Program-made: the position numbers and the translations under genes
Shown: piece after piece, positions 1 to 11,900 of the stretch
How positions within the stretch are numbered: the first letter of the stretch is position 1
Layout: every line of letters starts with the position of its first letter
Notes under the pieces: generated by a model
Told to the model about the DNA's origin: nothing
Seen by the model: the letters and a program-made list of their open reading frames with translations, nothing else
The model's database searches: none
NCBI GenBank assembly: GCA_001598975.1
Contig: BBXU01001474.1
Coordinates: 1 to 30,136, forward strand
Direction of reading: 5' to 3'
DNA from: Parachlorella kessleri
Taxonomy: Eukaryota; Chlorophyta; Trebouxiophyceae; Chlorellales; Chlorellaceae
DNA length: 30,136 bases

Positions 1-282
1 CCCCCCCGGGGAAACCGCTTCGGGGGGTTCTGGCCTTCTTCCTTCTTCCGGTCATAATGGCTCCAACTTTCTCCTCCTCCATATCTGCCCGCCTCAGCTA
101 CCAATCCTGCCACCCTATCACCCCCCCCCCACTCCTGGACAGACTACCTTGCTGGGCCCCTCACGTTGCCACTCCATATCTTTAGCATGGGACCCTGCTT
201 CCCCTGATGTCCCATGCCCCCCCACCCGCCGCTCGCCCCACGCCTAGTCGGTGAACCCCCGCCCCAACCGCAGCCCCCCCAC

Positions 283-2984
283 CTGGCGGATCAGCTCCTG
301 CTTCTCCTTCTCCCTGGCCACCCTCCTCTGCGTCCGCAGCTTCTTCAGCTCCCGCTTGGTCAGCTTGAGCGGCTGCGGCGGAGGCGGCGGCGCCTCCGCA
401 GGCGGCTCTATCAGCACTGGGTGCTCCACCAGGTGGGTGATGCGGTCCAGCCGCAAGCCAATCTCGCCCCCATCTGCAGAAGGTACAGTGGGAAACGTGT
501 ATGAGTGCGTGGGTGCTTACCAACAGTGGGTGATGCGGTCCAGCCGCAAGCCAATCCTGCCCCTATCTACAGAAGGTACAGTGAAAGAGGGTCTGTGGGT
601 GCGTGGGTGCTCAACACCAGGTGGGTGATGCGGTCCAGCCGCAGGGCAATCTCGCCCACATCTACAGGAGGTATGTGCAGAGGAGGCAAGCTAGGCATGA
701 GTGGGCGCATATCCAGCTCTGGGGGATGCGGTCTAAATGCAAGACAACCCGTCCCCACCGTGCAAAGGGAGATGCTGTCGCACTGGTAAGTGGCATGGCT
801 GCAACTAGTGTTCCGCCTGCTAACGAGAGTAAGGCCCAATTACCGGTACAAAGACCATGGCCGGTAAATCTAAGAAGGGAGCGAGCATTTAGCGTAGCCC
901 ACGGCGGCGCTGAAGGGCCCATGCGGCGAAGTGATTGAGGTAGCACCACACACAGCCCAGCTACATGTCAACCGCTCACACATAGCTCAATAACCAACTC
1001 CGGAGGCCTTCCATGCCACCAGCAGGCAGCACAACTTGCTCACAAGCCAGCCTGGCCAGTTGTAAGGCCAGCTGCAGCCCACCTGCTATCTCAGGCATGG
1101 AGTTCTTGTCCTGCAGGATTCGCACGTCCCACCACTCCACATCCGGCAGCGGCTCCTGTGGCTCCTCGGCAGGAGGCCCCTCCATCTGCGTGGATTGAAG
1201 ACCAGAGAAGCGAGAAGCAGCACTGTTAGCAACATGCAGCAGTCAGCAGCAGCAGCAAACCGCAGGAGCACAACAGTTAACATCAGGACACCCATGCAAG
1301 GCACACACTGCGGACATGGAAAGGTGCAACTTCTTTTGTCTGGTGGGGGCTGGGCAGCGCCGTTGAGCGCAGAGCAGCTGTAACAAGGCAGACGCGGGTC
1401 GGTCGCTTCTGCACAGATACCTTGCTCTCACTCACGCCGCTCATGCCCCTACAGTGACGCCCACCCCTCCAGCACTACAAGTAAGTCATCGTCCCTTGCA
1501 GCCAGATGTAATTGGATAAATGCGAACAAGAAAGCGGGGAGCCAACAATAACCACCTTGGCTGATGATGACATGCGCCTGTGCTTGTAAAAGTTTCGTTC
1601 CCTGCTTACCCGCGTGCCCAGCGGTATAAGATTGACATCGAGCTTGTCCGCCGCCAGCGCCGCTTCTTGGACTTTGCGCTCCTGCAGCTGCCTCTCCGCG
1701 TCGTCCCCATACTTGGCCTGCAGCGGCGGCGGGGCGGCTGCGGGATGGTGGGGCAGGGGAGCGCGCAACGTCGCGGTACCGACAGTGTAGGGCTGGCAAG
1801 GCCAGCAGCAGGGCGCAGAGAGCAAAGCACAGGGCAGGCAAAGCGAAGTGCACCCACTAGCACAAGGCACAACATCACGTTCGAAGGCAAGCCCCAAAAC
1901 ACCAAGCAAGCTAAGTGGCCAGGACCTAATGCTGACAGCACAGTGCGTGGCCTGCACAGCTGTATAAATGACAAAAATGAGGACTGAATTCAAGGCAAGA
2001 TAAGAAAGGCAGCAGCACAGGTTGACCACGTACCCGCAGCCTGGCCACCTCTGCCTGCTTCTGGAACCTGCCCTCCTCTACAAATTGAAGGCTGGCGCGA
2101 GGACGCCGCTCTAACCGCTTCAGACCCCTGTTGCCTATGGTCGGGTCAAAGAAGCGTGCCGCGGCATCTGTGTCGCCCGCTGCCGCAGCTGCTGCCCCAG
2201 ACCCTGCAGCTGCGGCTGCCGCTGCCGCACGAGCGAGCCCTGGCTGCTGCACCTCCCGCCCTTGCTCATCTAGCACTAGTGGCGGTGGTAACAGCCGTCC
2301 GGTGCCAGCTGCACCTGCGGCGGGCTTGGGGGCTGCTGCTGCTGCTTGTCCTGCTGCTGCTGCAAGTGCTGGCCCTGCTGCTGCGCTCGCTGTCGTAGGG
2401 ACCTGTCCGCATATTGGCAGAAGTAACAAGCTTGGAGTGTGTGCTTACGAACCGAGTGGAGCAACAGCTTGTAAGTAACAGCACAAATGCCATACCTGCA
2501 ACTTCTTGAGCTTCTCTTTAAGCTCTTTCTGCAGCTGCAGCGCCTTCTTGGCTTTCTCCAGCACACTGCAAAAGTGCACACATAAGATGTCCACAAGAGG
2601 ACACACCACTGGTTGATTCATAAAACAACTATGCTTGTTCACTGCCTAGAACCTGCTGCGGTCTTATGCCGCAACAGCTGGGAGCACCGCTAGCCAAACC
2701 AAAAGCCTAGTGGCGACATTGCATCCAGTGCTACTGCAAGCTGTTCAGACAGTAGAGCTCGCAAGGCGGCCTCCCTATGTCAAGTCAACAACACGGTTCC
2801 ACACCATAACAACGAGCATTCCACACCGTAATAACGAGCAAGGGCACCTGAGGTCGATGGTGGGCTTGGGCTTGGCACCCACGGTGGCAGCTCCGTTTCC
2901 ATCAAGGCGTTGCCTTTTGGATGCATCCACCCCGTTAACGTGGGACCCATCCTCAGCTTTACGCTTGCCTTCCTGTGAGGCCAT
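283..2984 (-). CDS. PRPF3: PRP3/PRPF3-like U4/U6 snRNP splicing factor, 5' part (3' end off window)
   Basis: Six exons in transcription order: 2984-2848, 2565-2496, 2402-2034, 1717-1610, 1185-1083, 473-283. They join in frame to 978 nt (326 codons). PRP3 is a component of the U4/U6 and U4/U6.U5 snRNPs in the nucleus and is needed for pre-mRNA splicing. Seen: a Lys/Arg-rich start (GKRKAEDG, ASKRQRLDG); a helix with EKAKKALQLQKELKEKLKKLQ-type charge pattern; an Ala-rich stretch; the segment PPPLVLDEQGREV followed by RFFDPTIGNRG and LQFVEEGRFQKQAE; then PLPDVEWWDVRIL; then ITHLVEHPVLIEPP and LTKRELKKLRTQRRVAREKE. The order and wording of these blocks match the PRP3 domain of the family. The ATG at 2984 gives a shorter N-terminus than animal PRPF3 and no PWI domain; an upstream exon cannot be excluded. 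The C-terminal domain expected in the family lies left of position 1. Positions 1-282 read as intron: read-through from exon 6 hits a stop after about 13 codons and no PRP3-like block is visible there. The last acceptor carries tandem duplicates. Confidence 0.85.
414..690 (-). repeat. Tandem repeat (~94 bp, ~3 copies) over the intron 5/exon 6 acceptor of the PRP3-like gene
   Basis: The block gtgggtgatgcggtccagcc starts at 433, 526 and 621, giving periods of 93 and 95 bp. Read on the minus strand, each unit holds the end of intron 5, an AG acceptor, and the first ~40 nt of exon 6 (GEIGLRLDRITHLVEHP in the real copy). Only the copy at 473 leads into the full exon. The copies upstream in transcription (near 571 and 663) have TAG acceptors instead of CAG and altered exon sequence. 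Confidence 0.85.
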
Positions 2985-3950
2985 CTTGCTGTGCCCCTGT
3001 TCTTGCCCAGGCAAGTGCTTGCTGTGCTGCCCTGAGAGTGGGTTGGAAAAACAAAGCAAGCTGCGGTGGCAAAGACAGCGATCAGTAGCTCCTCCTTTGG
3101 GTGCTTGTTTCTGAGCGAGACAACGACAAGGAGGGCGAGTCTCACATGTAAGTGCGATAGATATTTCCTGTTGTCGATTAGCCTGTGGATGCACCCCAAA
3201 AGCGCATTGTCCTGCATGGGTGTACTTCGGCTTGGAAATGCGTGCAGTGATCTCATCGCAAGGCATGTGAATGCATGCACCAGACCGCAGCAGCGCTTCT
3301 GTTATATATTCCTGCCAAACAAATGCCGATGCACATGGTCCACATGCAGGGGAGAAGGGTTGGACTAATTGAAAGGGTGAAGTCGCATGCGTAGGCAGAA
3401 GTGCAAGCTTGCACTCCACTTGTGCTCCACTTAAGTGGAGCACGTCTCATTACACATCCAGGAGCACTGCTGGTCCAATCAAGTGTACACAAGGTCATAG
3501 AAAGCCTTTGCAAGCGGAAGAAAGGTAGTTGCGAACACACCGACGCTGGGCTATTTCAGCTATGCAGCCGGTTCCAAACAGCAAGGAAAGAAGTAACAAA
3601 TTGTAGATACAACAGATACAAATGGAATAGTTTGCCGAGTGCAATAAAGAAAAACCGAGGCTGTATTACGTTTGCCTACTTCTAAAGCAGTGCTGCCTGG
3701 CTTCGGGCGTGGCCCAACCAAGGCGTCACCTTCCAAGCGTAGGTTCATGGACGCGTACCACTGTCAAAATGTCCATACTCTCTTCCTGCGCTGTCTGGCT
3801 GATGTCTCTGTTCCTCTCCGCCAGGGTTGTATGTAGCATGACACAGGGAAGATACGCATGATGCAGCCACATGCTTTGCCGGCAGGTAGGCAAGGCACCT
3901 ACTGTCATACCCACGGTTGCCGGTGCAACCATACACTCTCTCCAGAGCAC
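2985..3950. other. Intergenic: PRP3-like 5' flank and phospholipase 3' flank
   Basis: No gene recognised in these 966 bp. Both neighbours are on the minus strand, so the stretch should contain the phospholipase 3' UTR and the PRP3-like promoter and 5' UTR. TTACA on the plus strand at 3450-3454 is TGTAA on the minus strand, the usual chlorophyte polyadenylation signal, about 500 nt after the phospholipase stop; this is a weak assignment. A perfect 22-nt palindrome lies at 3422-3443. The open frames here show no conserved motif. Confidence 0.6.
3422..3443. repeat. Perfect 22-nt palindrome
   Basis: The arm GTGCTCCACTT is followed at once by its exact reverse complement, with no spacer, centred on TTAA. 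A partial direct copy of the arm (actccacttgtgctccactt) lies just upstream at about 3413-3432. It sits in the region that holds the phospholipase 3' end and the PRP3-like promoter. Function unknown: it could be a dimer binding site or a 3'-end hairpin. Confidence 0.8.
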
Positions 3951-5805
3951 TCATGGCGCTGGTGTGGGCTGGGGCTGCCAAAACAACTGCTCATCCTCCC
4001 AATCACCCTGCTCCTGCTGTTGCTGCTGCCACAACTGCTGCTCCTGTTGCCTCTCCAGGAGCTCACGCAGCATGGGCAGTGCTCGGCGCCTGGCACCCTC
4101 AAACTCCGTCTCGAAGTCTCCCAGGTCAAAGAAACTCTTGCCGGACTTGGGTGCATGCAGCACCGTGGCATTCTGAAGACCCTGTGTGCTGTCATTGCCG
4201 CTGAATGGTGAGCTCCTGCTGATCAAATGCACTACTGCAGGTGGGGTAGTGCCAGCATGGCTGCCGCTATAGCGACCCTGCCGCCAGAGCTCTAGCCCGA
4301 TGCGACAATGCACCCCGCCATCCATGAAGGGGCCACCTGCCACACCTGCATGCAGAAGGAATGCAACCACTGCTCCAGAGCTGCACAGATGGTGGCTAGT
4401 CCAAGCTGCACACTATTCAAGTAGTGACAGACTGCCCTACTGGTTGATGCCACTCATTCGCCACTCGTAAGCAATTGAAAGGTAGGAAGGATGTGCTCTG
4501 ACTTCAGCACCGCGAACTCATGAAAGTTTAGCCTGTGCGATACGTATTATGGGGCTGAAAGCTGAACCACTAAACCGCTTCCATCATTCTGAGGTAACCC
4601 CTTTTCAAGGCCACACTGCTGCCCTGGCAATCCACAGATACCCAGCACCAAACCTATAAACATGCCTACCAACTAATGCCATGCCATGACACACCTGGGA
4701 TCTGCACCGGCGAAAAGATGAGCGGTATGGCCGCCGATGCCGCCACAGCTTCTGGGAGCACACCGCTATCCACCAACACATGCTGCCCTGTAGCTGCCCC
4801 AGCTACGCCGACACCTAGCGGCCTCGGCAGGTCATCGAAGCGCGGTGGCAGCAAGCCCCTTAACTCCTCAACCACGGCTTCCAGGGTGAGCATGCCGCCA
4901 GCCCAGGGGCTGTAGCAGGGCCGCAAGCGCTTGATTGGTGCGGTGCGGCTCAGAATGGCCGCTACCTGCAAAGTGACGACGGCCACTCCATCGGCTAAGC
5001 AGCCAGCTGACCGGAGGCATATAGGATGTGCCATTCACGGTATCCTCCCAGTGACATGCCTGGCAGGCAACTTTATCAGTCTAAAAGGCACACCGGGACC
5101 CTGTCAGACGTATACTGCAGATATTTGCTGACACGAGTGTGTCGATGTGAAAGCAACATCAGTACCTCTGTAGGAGCGTAGCCGGCACAGTACAGGCTTC
5201 CTGATAGCGCCCCAGCGCTGGTGCCCATCACTGCATTGACCGGAAGGCCCACATCCTCTACGGCCGCCAAGAAGCCGCAGTGGTTGGCGAATGCCAGAAA
5301 CCCAGAGCTGAGAACAAGGTCGAAGCCTGCAAAACCACCCTTGAGCAAGTCTCACGGCTGTGACGGCAACAGCCACACTTGCTGCCAGTTTTTAACCAGT
5401 CTTGCGGCCAGGTCAATCTGGCAAGACGAGCGGGCTGTCGGCATCGGTAGCTGAGCAGGGCAAGCAAGAAGTTGCTGCTCTCAGTGACACTATTACGGCA
5501 CGCAGCTAGCGGAGCCAAACGCGGTCACCTTCAGAAATGGGCCTTGCCTCCCTTGACTGCCGCTGCTGCTTGCCCACAGTGTTGTTCTTTCGTACGCTTC
5601 TGGAGTGATCAGTTGGAATGCTTCGTATACTCGGTACGCGAGCCGTCGCTGGTGAAGCCTGCATTTGCACGCTCCTTCGCATTCCGGCACAAGCGTTGCA
5701 GACCCCCGGGCCTCCACGCCTTATGAGAGACAGGAGATGGACGAATACTGCTGGTGAAACCGCGGTCCAGCCGCGGGGAGGGTTGATGCCGTTCAAAACG
5801 GCCAT
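3951..5805 (-). CDS. Patatin-like phospholipase (complete, 4 exons, 367 aa)
   Basis: Exons in transcription order: 5805-5529, 5326-5166, 4965-4695, 4345-3951 (TGA at 3953-3951). They sum to 1104 nt, open throughout, with junction phases 1, 0, 1. Patatin-like enzymes are acyl hydrolases acting on membrane or storage lipids through a Ser-Asp dyad. Seen: nucleophile elbow GTSAG (Ser129) in GLPVNAVMGTSAGAL, and the Asp motif DGG (Asp245) in GGPFMDGGVH, after a typical core with SAAIPLIFSP before the Asp motif. The oxyanion segment, usually GGGxRG, reads SSGFLAFANHCG here. Residues 1-60 are rich in Ser, Arg and Ala with few acids, as in organelle presequences; plastid or mitochondrial targeting is inferred. 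The tail is Gln/Trp-rich (QQQEQGDWEDEQLFWQ). The ATG at 5805 was chosen because exon 1 then joins in phase to the catalytic exon. The gene is divergent from bZIP-like gene A with only 161 bp between start codons. Lipid substrate cannot be read from sequence. Confidence 0.87.
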
Positions 5806-5966
5806 GACGTAACAGCACACTCAATCGTTACTAATAGTACGCAGCACTGCAGTGCGCGAAATTGCAGTGCACTGCAATTTCGCGACCAGGGTAGTGATCA
5901 GGACAATCTGAATCGCCAATTGTAGGTGGCAGCGAGCCGAACTACTCTGGCACCAGGACAGATCGC
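5806..5966. promoter_or_regulatory. Divergent promoter of the phospholipase and bZIP-like gene A
   Basis: Only 161 bp separate the two start codons, so both 5' UTRs and core promoters must lie here or in overlapping sequence. It contains a perfect 30-nt palindrome (5855-5884), TTACTAA at 5828-5834 (identical to the yeast AP-1/Yap recognition element), and GCGCGAAA at 5854-5861, the reverse complement of the E2F/DP consensus TTTSSCGC. Use of any of these sites is inference. No clear TATA box is visible. Confidence 0.65.
5855..5884. repeat. Perfect 30-nt palindrome in the divergent promoter
   Basis: The arm CGCGAAATTGCAGTG is followed directly by its exact reverse complement. The symmetry ends at 5854/5885. 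It lies about 50 bp from the phospholipase ATG and 83 bp from the gene A ATG. A site this symmetrical suits a dimeric DNA-binding protein, or a cruciform; it could serve both genes. Confidence 0.9.
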
Positions 5967-8900
5967 ATGACAGCGCCCTTGAGTCCTGCTGCAGTTCCCA
6001 GCGCTTTGGGTAGCGAAGGTTTCCTGGACCTGCTGGGCAGCCTTCAATTCGATGACCCTATCCTCTCTTCCCTCTTGTTTCCTGCCCGTAACCAGGGGGA
6101 CCAGCCTGGCACTACAAACCTGGAGGACGCCTCTGGGCAGTTACCAGACATAGCAAACTTGGACAGCAGTGCTGTGCCACAGGTTTGTACACCTAGGCAA
6201 GGAAAGGAGTGCACAGCCTTGGCCGCGACTGCTTTCTGACCAAACTGAAAGCTATGACAAACTGAGTTTGCTCTCAGGCCGGCTCCCACCATCGTGCCCC
6301 CCCCCTCCACCACCACCACAACCGTGTTCCCATTGGACGGTGCAGGAGGGCCCACTGACAGCACCCTCACCACTACATGTAAAAAGCAATTCAGTCAGTG
6401 TTGGGCCCCTGCCGGCCACACCTCTTGGTGGCAGCCCCTTTGACCAGCAAACAGCGCCAGCAGGGCAAGCAGCCGACAGCCATGCAGCAGCACGAGACCC
6501 TTGCTTGCTGCCGCCTGTCAACAGCAGCCAGCCGTTAGGAGACTTCCTGCTAGACGCAGCAGCACTGGCAGCGCCCTTGGAACGGGATGCGAGTGCACTG
6601 TTGCAAGGGATCCTGGCTCCTGACTTCAGCAGGCAGTTTGAAGCGGCTGCAGCGGCCACTGCTAAAGGTGCAGGTACGCCCAGCGGAGGAAGTGAAGACC
6701 GAACAGGATTTTCACAGATGAATGGCAGCAGTGTCAAGGTTGTTCTGTAATGCTGGAAATGCCTTAGCGATCGTGTAGTCCCAACACAGTCAGCCCACTC
6801 ACCCATGGAAGCAAGCGGTTGCATCCAAGTCAGTGACCCGACTGGAGCCTGGCATCTATCTTTGCTCCAGGTACCCCTTTGGACGAGGCACCCGAGGCCT
6901 TCCTGCAGCAGCTGCTGGGCAGTGGCAGCTTCCTGTTCCCGGGAGAGGTCCCCGCTAGCGGGAAACCACGCGATACCCTCAGTAGGGACATGGCAGGCTT
7001 GGCGCCTGCGCCTGGCAAAGGTACCAGCTTAGCCATCGATGCTGACGTGGCAACCATGGCGCCGGCACTTCCCATCAAAGCAGCAGCCGGCCCCAGTGCC
7101 CCTGGAGCAGGCCTGGAGTTCCTTACAGGGGATTTGCAGCTGGGCAGCTCCTCGCTGCCCCCACTCCCAGGCCCCTTCCCAGGCTCCCTGCAACTGAGCG
7201 AGCTGTTTGAGCAGCTGGGGAGTCGGGCCTTCCCAGAGCTCAGCGCAGCGACACTCTCGGAGTCAGGCCCGGCGCCTACATGTGGCAGCCTGGCAGCGCC
7301 ACCCAGGGCTGTTGAAGCGACGTCACGCCCAGCAGCATTGGTGGAAGCAGCGGGGGCCGCTGGTCCCCCGGCTGTTGCTGACGTGGCGCCAGGCTGGACT
7401 GCGCAGCACCACCTAGCTGACACAGCTGCGTCGCCGGCCATTAGCTTGCTGACTGCTGCTCCGGCGGAGGCGCCCCCACCGTGGGTCCTGCCAGGTGCCC
7501 CCTATGGCGCTCCTGCCGTAGCACAGCAGGCCGCAGGGGAAGGGTCCTTCTTCTTCCCTCCGTTCTACACCTTGCCCCCTGGGGCAGAGGGCGAGGCCCT
7601 CCACTTCCCACAGCTGGCGCCTGATGGCAGCCTGCCACCTGGCGAGTGGCCGGTTGAGTCATCTGATGCGTCAGCGTCTGCCAGGGGCCCTCTGTCGCAG
7701 CAGGCGGGATCTCAGGGGGCCTCGACCGAGATCCAGCAGCCGCCGGCGGGGCCTCTGCAGCAGTCAGCAGGACCTCATCAGCTGCCGCAGCAGCCGCACT
7801 GGCAGCAGCACCAACAGGTGGAAGGGGGCGGCCTACAGCAGCGGCCTGCCGACTCCACCCAGTTGCTGCTCCGGCAACTGCAGCAGCAGCAGCAACAGTG
7901 GCAGCAGCAGCAGCAGCAGCAGTTGCCACCCCAGCAGGCGCAAGAAGAAGAACACAAAGGGGGTGTGCCCATGCAGCTGCACCCGTACCCAGAAGCGGCT
8001 CCAGGCCGGTGGGTATCTACAAGCCTCCAGGGGGTGGGGGCTAGCGGTGAGGACGAGGGGCTGACCGACAAGCAGATACGCGCGAGGCGGGCTCAGAAGC
8101 GGTTCCGTGAGAAGCAGGTGGGGCTGGTGGCTATGCTTGTTGCACCCTGCGCAGCAGGTCCTTGCCAGTCGTGGTGGTGGCGCCTAGGTTAGGGAGGCTT
8201 GTGCTGTGGGTGATGGAAACACGACCTGCTGGATGGGTGGAATTGGCAAGGTAACCAGCAGGGACTGCAAACACGCCATGGACTTCTTGCATCATGCCAT
8301 AAGCCCCTTTGTAAGCGCGTCAGCTTGGGCTTGCATCTCGTTGCCAGGCACAGTGCGCGGCAAAGATAGGTGTGGGACGAACAGTGGTGCGGAGAGAGGA
8401 TGCAATGTGTCATGAGCATTGCAGTGGTACTTACAAGAGGAAGCAGCATCAGGGGTGGACATCCAGTTGACTGCAAGCGCTGATATCTCGACTCCCTATC
8501 TTTTTCCAATAAGTAAATATCTATGAGGGTTATGTGCAGGCTAAGCTTGGTCAACCTAGGTTGCTGGTTGCTGCACCCATGCAGAAAGCCAAGCGGCATG
8601 GTCTGGAAGAGGGGTTGGACTTGACAGCGGCCGAGATTGAGAGGGAGCACGCGCTGCGAGGGCGCGCTGAGAAGGAGTATGGCGCCATGGAGCAGCTGCT
8701 GGGGTACAAGGAGGGCATGCTGGCCACGCTGCAGGCCGCAGCACGAGGGGTGAGTCAGGCTTGGAAGGGGCGTGACATTAGTCATCACATGGGGAGCCCT
8801 GGAGCAGCTGCTGGGATAGAAGGAGTGCATGCTGGCCACGCTGCAGGCGGCAGCCCGAGGGTTGAGTGGGCTGGTGAGCTGCTATTGCAGCAAGCATGCT

Positions 8901-11900
8901 GGCAGCCCTGCCGATGTCGAGAGGGCAAGGTGGCTGGAGCCCAGAGAAGGAAGCGGGACAGGCGCCAGGGTACTGGGTAGGGGAGGGTACTGCGTGAGGG
9001 CAGGCACCAGGGTACTGGGTACTGCACCAGGCTACTGCACCTGGGCAAAGCACCTGGCTTTGTAGGGAACGCAGGGGGGCCTTGTGCGCGTGAACACTGA
9101 GGTGTGCAGGTTGGTGACGTGTCCCTGTCGAACACATGCTGGGAGCCATGCCGGCAGCAGGTATGCCGTGCCCCGGCGATATCTCAAGGGCACAGCCTTG
9201 GAAAGTGTGCAGGAAGAGGTGCCATCGGCAGAGCCGGTTCTACCGGTTCAGAGGGCGCATGAGGAGCAAGGGTTTGATGCAGTCTTTCCGGTGGAGGAAG
9301 TGCAAAGGTGAGAACCTGGAAGCATCGCATCATGTGCTGGCTGCTTGTACCTAAGATGCCGATGTGCCGGCGTGCTTTGCTAGCAGTGTTGTACTGTTTG
9401 CTCCCGTGCTTCGGCAGCTGCCCGGAGAACTCTTTCAGAGCAGCCTGCGCGCAGCTGTGCTGTGCCCTGCTTCCCGCTTCCACCTCATTTGCTGCGCACA
9501 CGCCCCAAACATGCCTAAGGCTTGCGACAGCAGGCTGGCTGTCTCGCACTCCCGTCCTAGCCTGGTGGAAAAGCCACTGTCCTCTATCCTAGGTACTGTC
9601 TCCCACCCTAGAACTCCCAAAAGTGCCCCAGTGCAACACAGGTCCCACATGTACAGCCGTGAGCGCAGGCTCTACGTGCCAGGCCACGGCACCTTGTACT
9701 TTATTTGCTTGTGTCATGGCAGGTATCGTGTTGAGGGTGATACTGCCAGGAGGGATCTCCAGGGGAGGGCCACTCAGGCGCCTGCCTTTGAGAAAGTGGC
9801 TGCAAACTACACACACATAGGTATGTGAGCCAGCGACCTGACGCACTGTGTCTACCTGGAGCATAGATGCAAAGTGGCCCTAGCATCCGTGGCCTGCCTA
9901 TTCAGCAGAGGGAAACAACATCAAGGGGCACAGGGCACTCCTGCGTGGGAGGGTGTGTTCCAATGGCTTTACATGCGATGAGGTTGGAACCCATCGCCGG
10001 TGCTGCCTCATACTCCAGTGCAATTGTCAATGCCTATGGGCATGGCCTCCCTCTAGGCGCCGCCGGCTCTCCTGGTTTAGAACTTTCAAGTGTCTCACTT
10101 GTGCGGTAGTGAGAGCATGCATTGCTCAAGGCTGACTGGGCTGTCACTTGTGCTAAGGGGTGGCTGACACTTGTACGAAAGGAGACCTGTGGGAGGAGGA
10201 GGTAAGACAAGACTCTTAGACAGAGTGCAGACCTTTACAACCCAACCTTGCTAAACCATCCTTGCTGTGGTTTGTGCAGTGGGTCAGTTGAAGCTGATGC
10301 TTGAAGAGGCGAGGAGGAGTGGGGAAGCTGTACTGAGACGTGCTGGAGCCGCCAGGCTGGCACAGCTTGGCGCTGAGCAAAGCAGGCAGAGCAGGGCCCT
10401 CGCGGCGCCGGGGCAGGGCGGCAGCCCGGCAGCTGAGGCCCAGCAGGGCCAGCAGGGGCAGCCTCGTGTCAGCTGGGACAGTGTAAGTGGGTTCGATAAA
10501 GGTTGCTTGCTAGCTCAGCATGTCGAGTCTGCTTGCAGTGATATATCAGTACAGCCCGACTGGCACTGCTTGCTGGCGTACCGCAGTGGCTTCATTGGGA
10601 CCGCTTGTGTGGGTCGGAGCCCAGGCTCCCTCCCAGCCTGGGCAGCTGCACAGAGCGCTCCATTCGGCATGTTTGCTGGCAAATTTTACATTTTGGAACA
10701 GCTGCCAGACCTGGCCAACAACAGAGAGAGCTCCCACTTCTAGAAGGCTCCGGCGGTCCACACACACTACTTGGGTTTTGTGTTTCACGGTTTAGCCTTG
10801 CTGCTGCAGATCCTTGCCTACGCCAGGGAATGCAGCCTTCCGCGGAGGCTAGGAGTGACCCAGAGCCCCTCCCAGTCGCACCCAGTCTCACTGCACAGCC
10901 CCCCGGGGCAGCTGTCGGCACACGCCTCAGAGCTTCTTGGTGAGGAGGAGGCCGCCGACGTCCTGGAAGTCGTTGCAGATGCCGCCGCCAGCCTCCCTCC
11001 TTTCCACACAGCAGCTCTGCAGGGGGAAGCCCCCGGCGCCGGCGCCCAGCCATGGGAATCTGCGGGTACTGCCACCTCAGCGTGGGAATCTCCAGATACC
11101 GTGGCGCCGGCGCCCACGGGACCAGCAGGCCACGGAATGGCGCAGTCGGCGGGCAGTCACAGTGCCGTTGGTGGAGGGGTTGGGCCCTTCACGGCAGGCG
11201 CGGCGCGGCTGTTGGCATCGCTTGGGATTCGACAGCAGGAGACTGGGGCAAGCCCAGAGGTGAGGGGTTCCTAGCGCGCGCCTTCACTTCCAGACTTAGG
11301 TGCCACGATACTATGACCTATGGAACAAGCTGATTTGACAACAACAGCTGCTGCACCTTTATTAGGAAGGCTGCTGCAATGGTGGAGCTTGGCGGGTGCA
11401 ATATGCCTCAAAGTGCAGCTTCAGCCTGGGCTGGGCCTGCCAGGAAGCTCATCCAGGCACCTAGCAGCGACAGGGACGGCGCCAGCAGTCTTCATACATT
11501 CCATCCATCATATTTTTACTGATGATTTGGCTTGTTTGATGTGCCATTTGCCTCTGCCTTGCAGGTCCAGCCAGAGGTAGCCCTGCGGGTGGCGTCTGCC
11601 ACCCTGGCAGCCACGGGGACCCTCCGAGAGGGCAGCGCGCTCAGCATGGACGCCCGGGAAAGGATCTACCTGGAGACGCTGCTCAAGCGGATGCTGGTAT
11701 CCGCCACCATGCGGGGTGCCCGCCCCTGGACCCTGGCAGAGGGGGGTGCGTGGCGTGTCCCACGGCTGTGTCATCTGCTGGTGCCGGGCGGGCTGCAACG
11801 CTCGATTTGTAGGCCTGCGTGCCAGTAATGTATGCATGCAGCGGCGTCAGTCGCATGACCTGAATCGGCGGGACAGGCATCTTGCCCTGGTGAAGAATTG

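Noticed and set aside
1..282. A seventh PRP3-like exon at the left edge
   Set aside because: No frame here continues the conserved sequence expected after LTKRELKKLR...IRQ; it reads as intron.
6285..6345. Earlier acceptor (ctctcag, ~6276) for exon 2 of gene A
   Set aside because: It puts exon 2 in a frame that stops after about 27 codons. The acceptor ending at 6345 keeps the frame and matches the exon 2 start of gene B (EGPLTA / EGLTAA).
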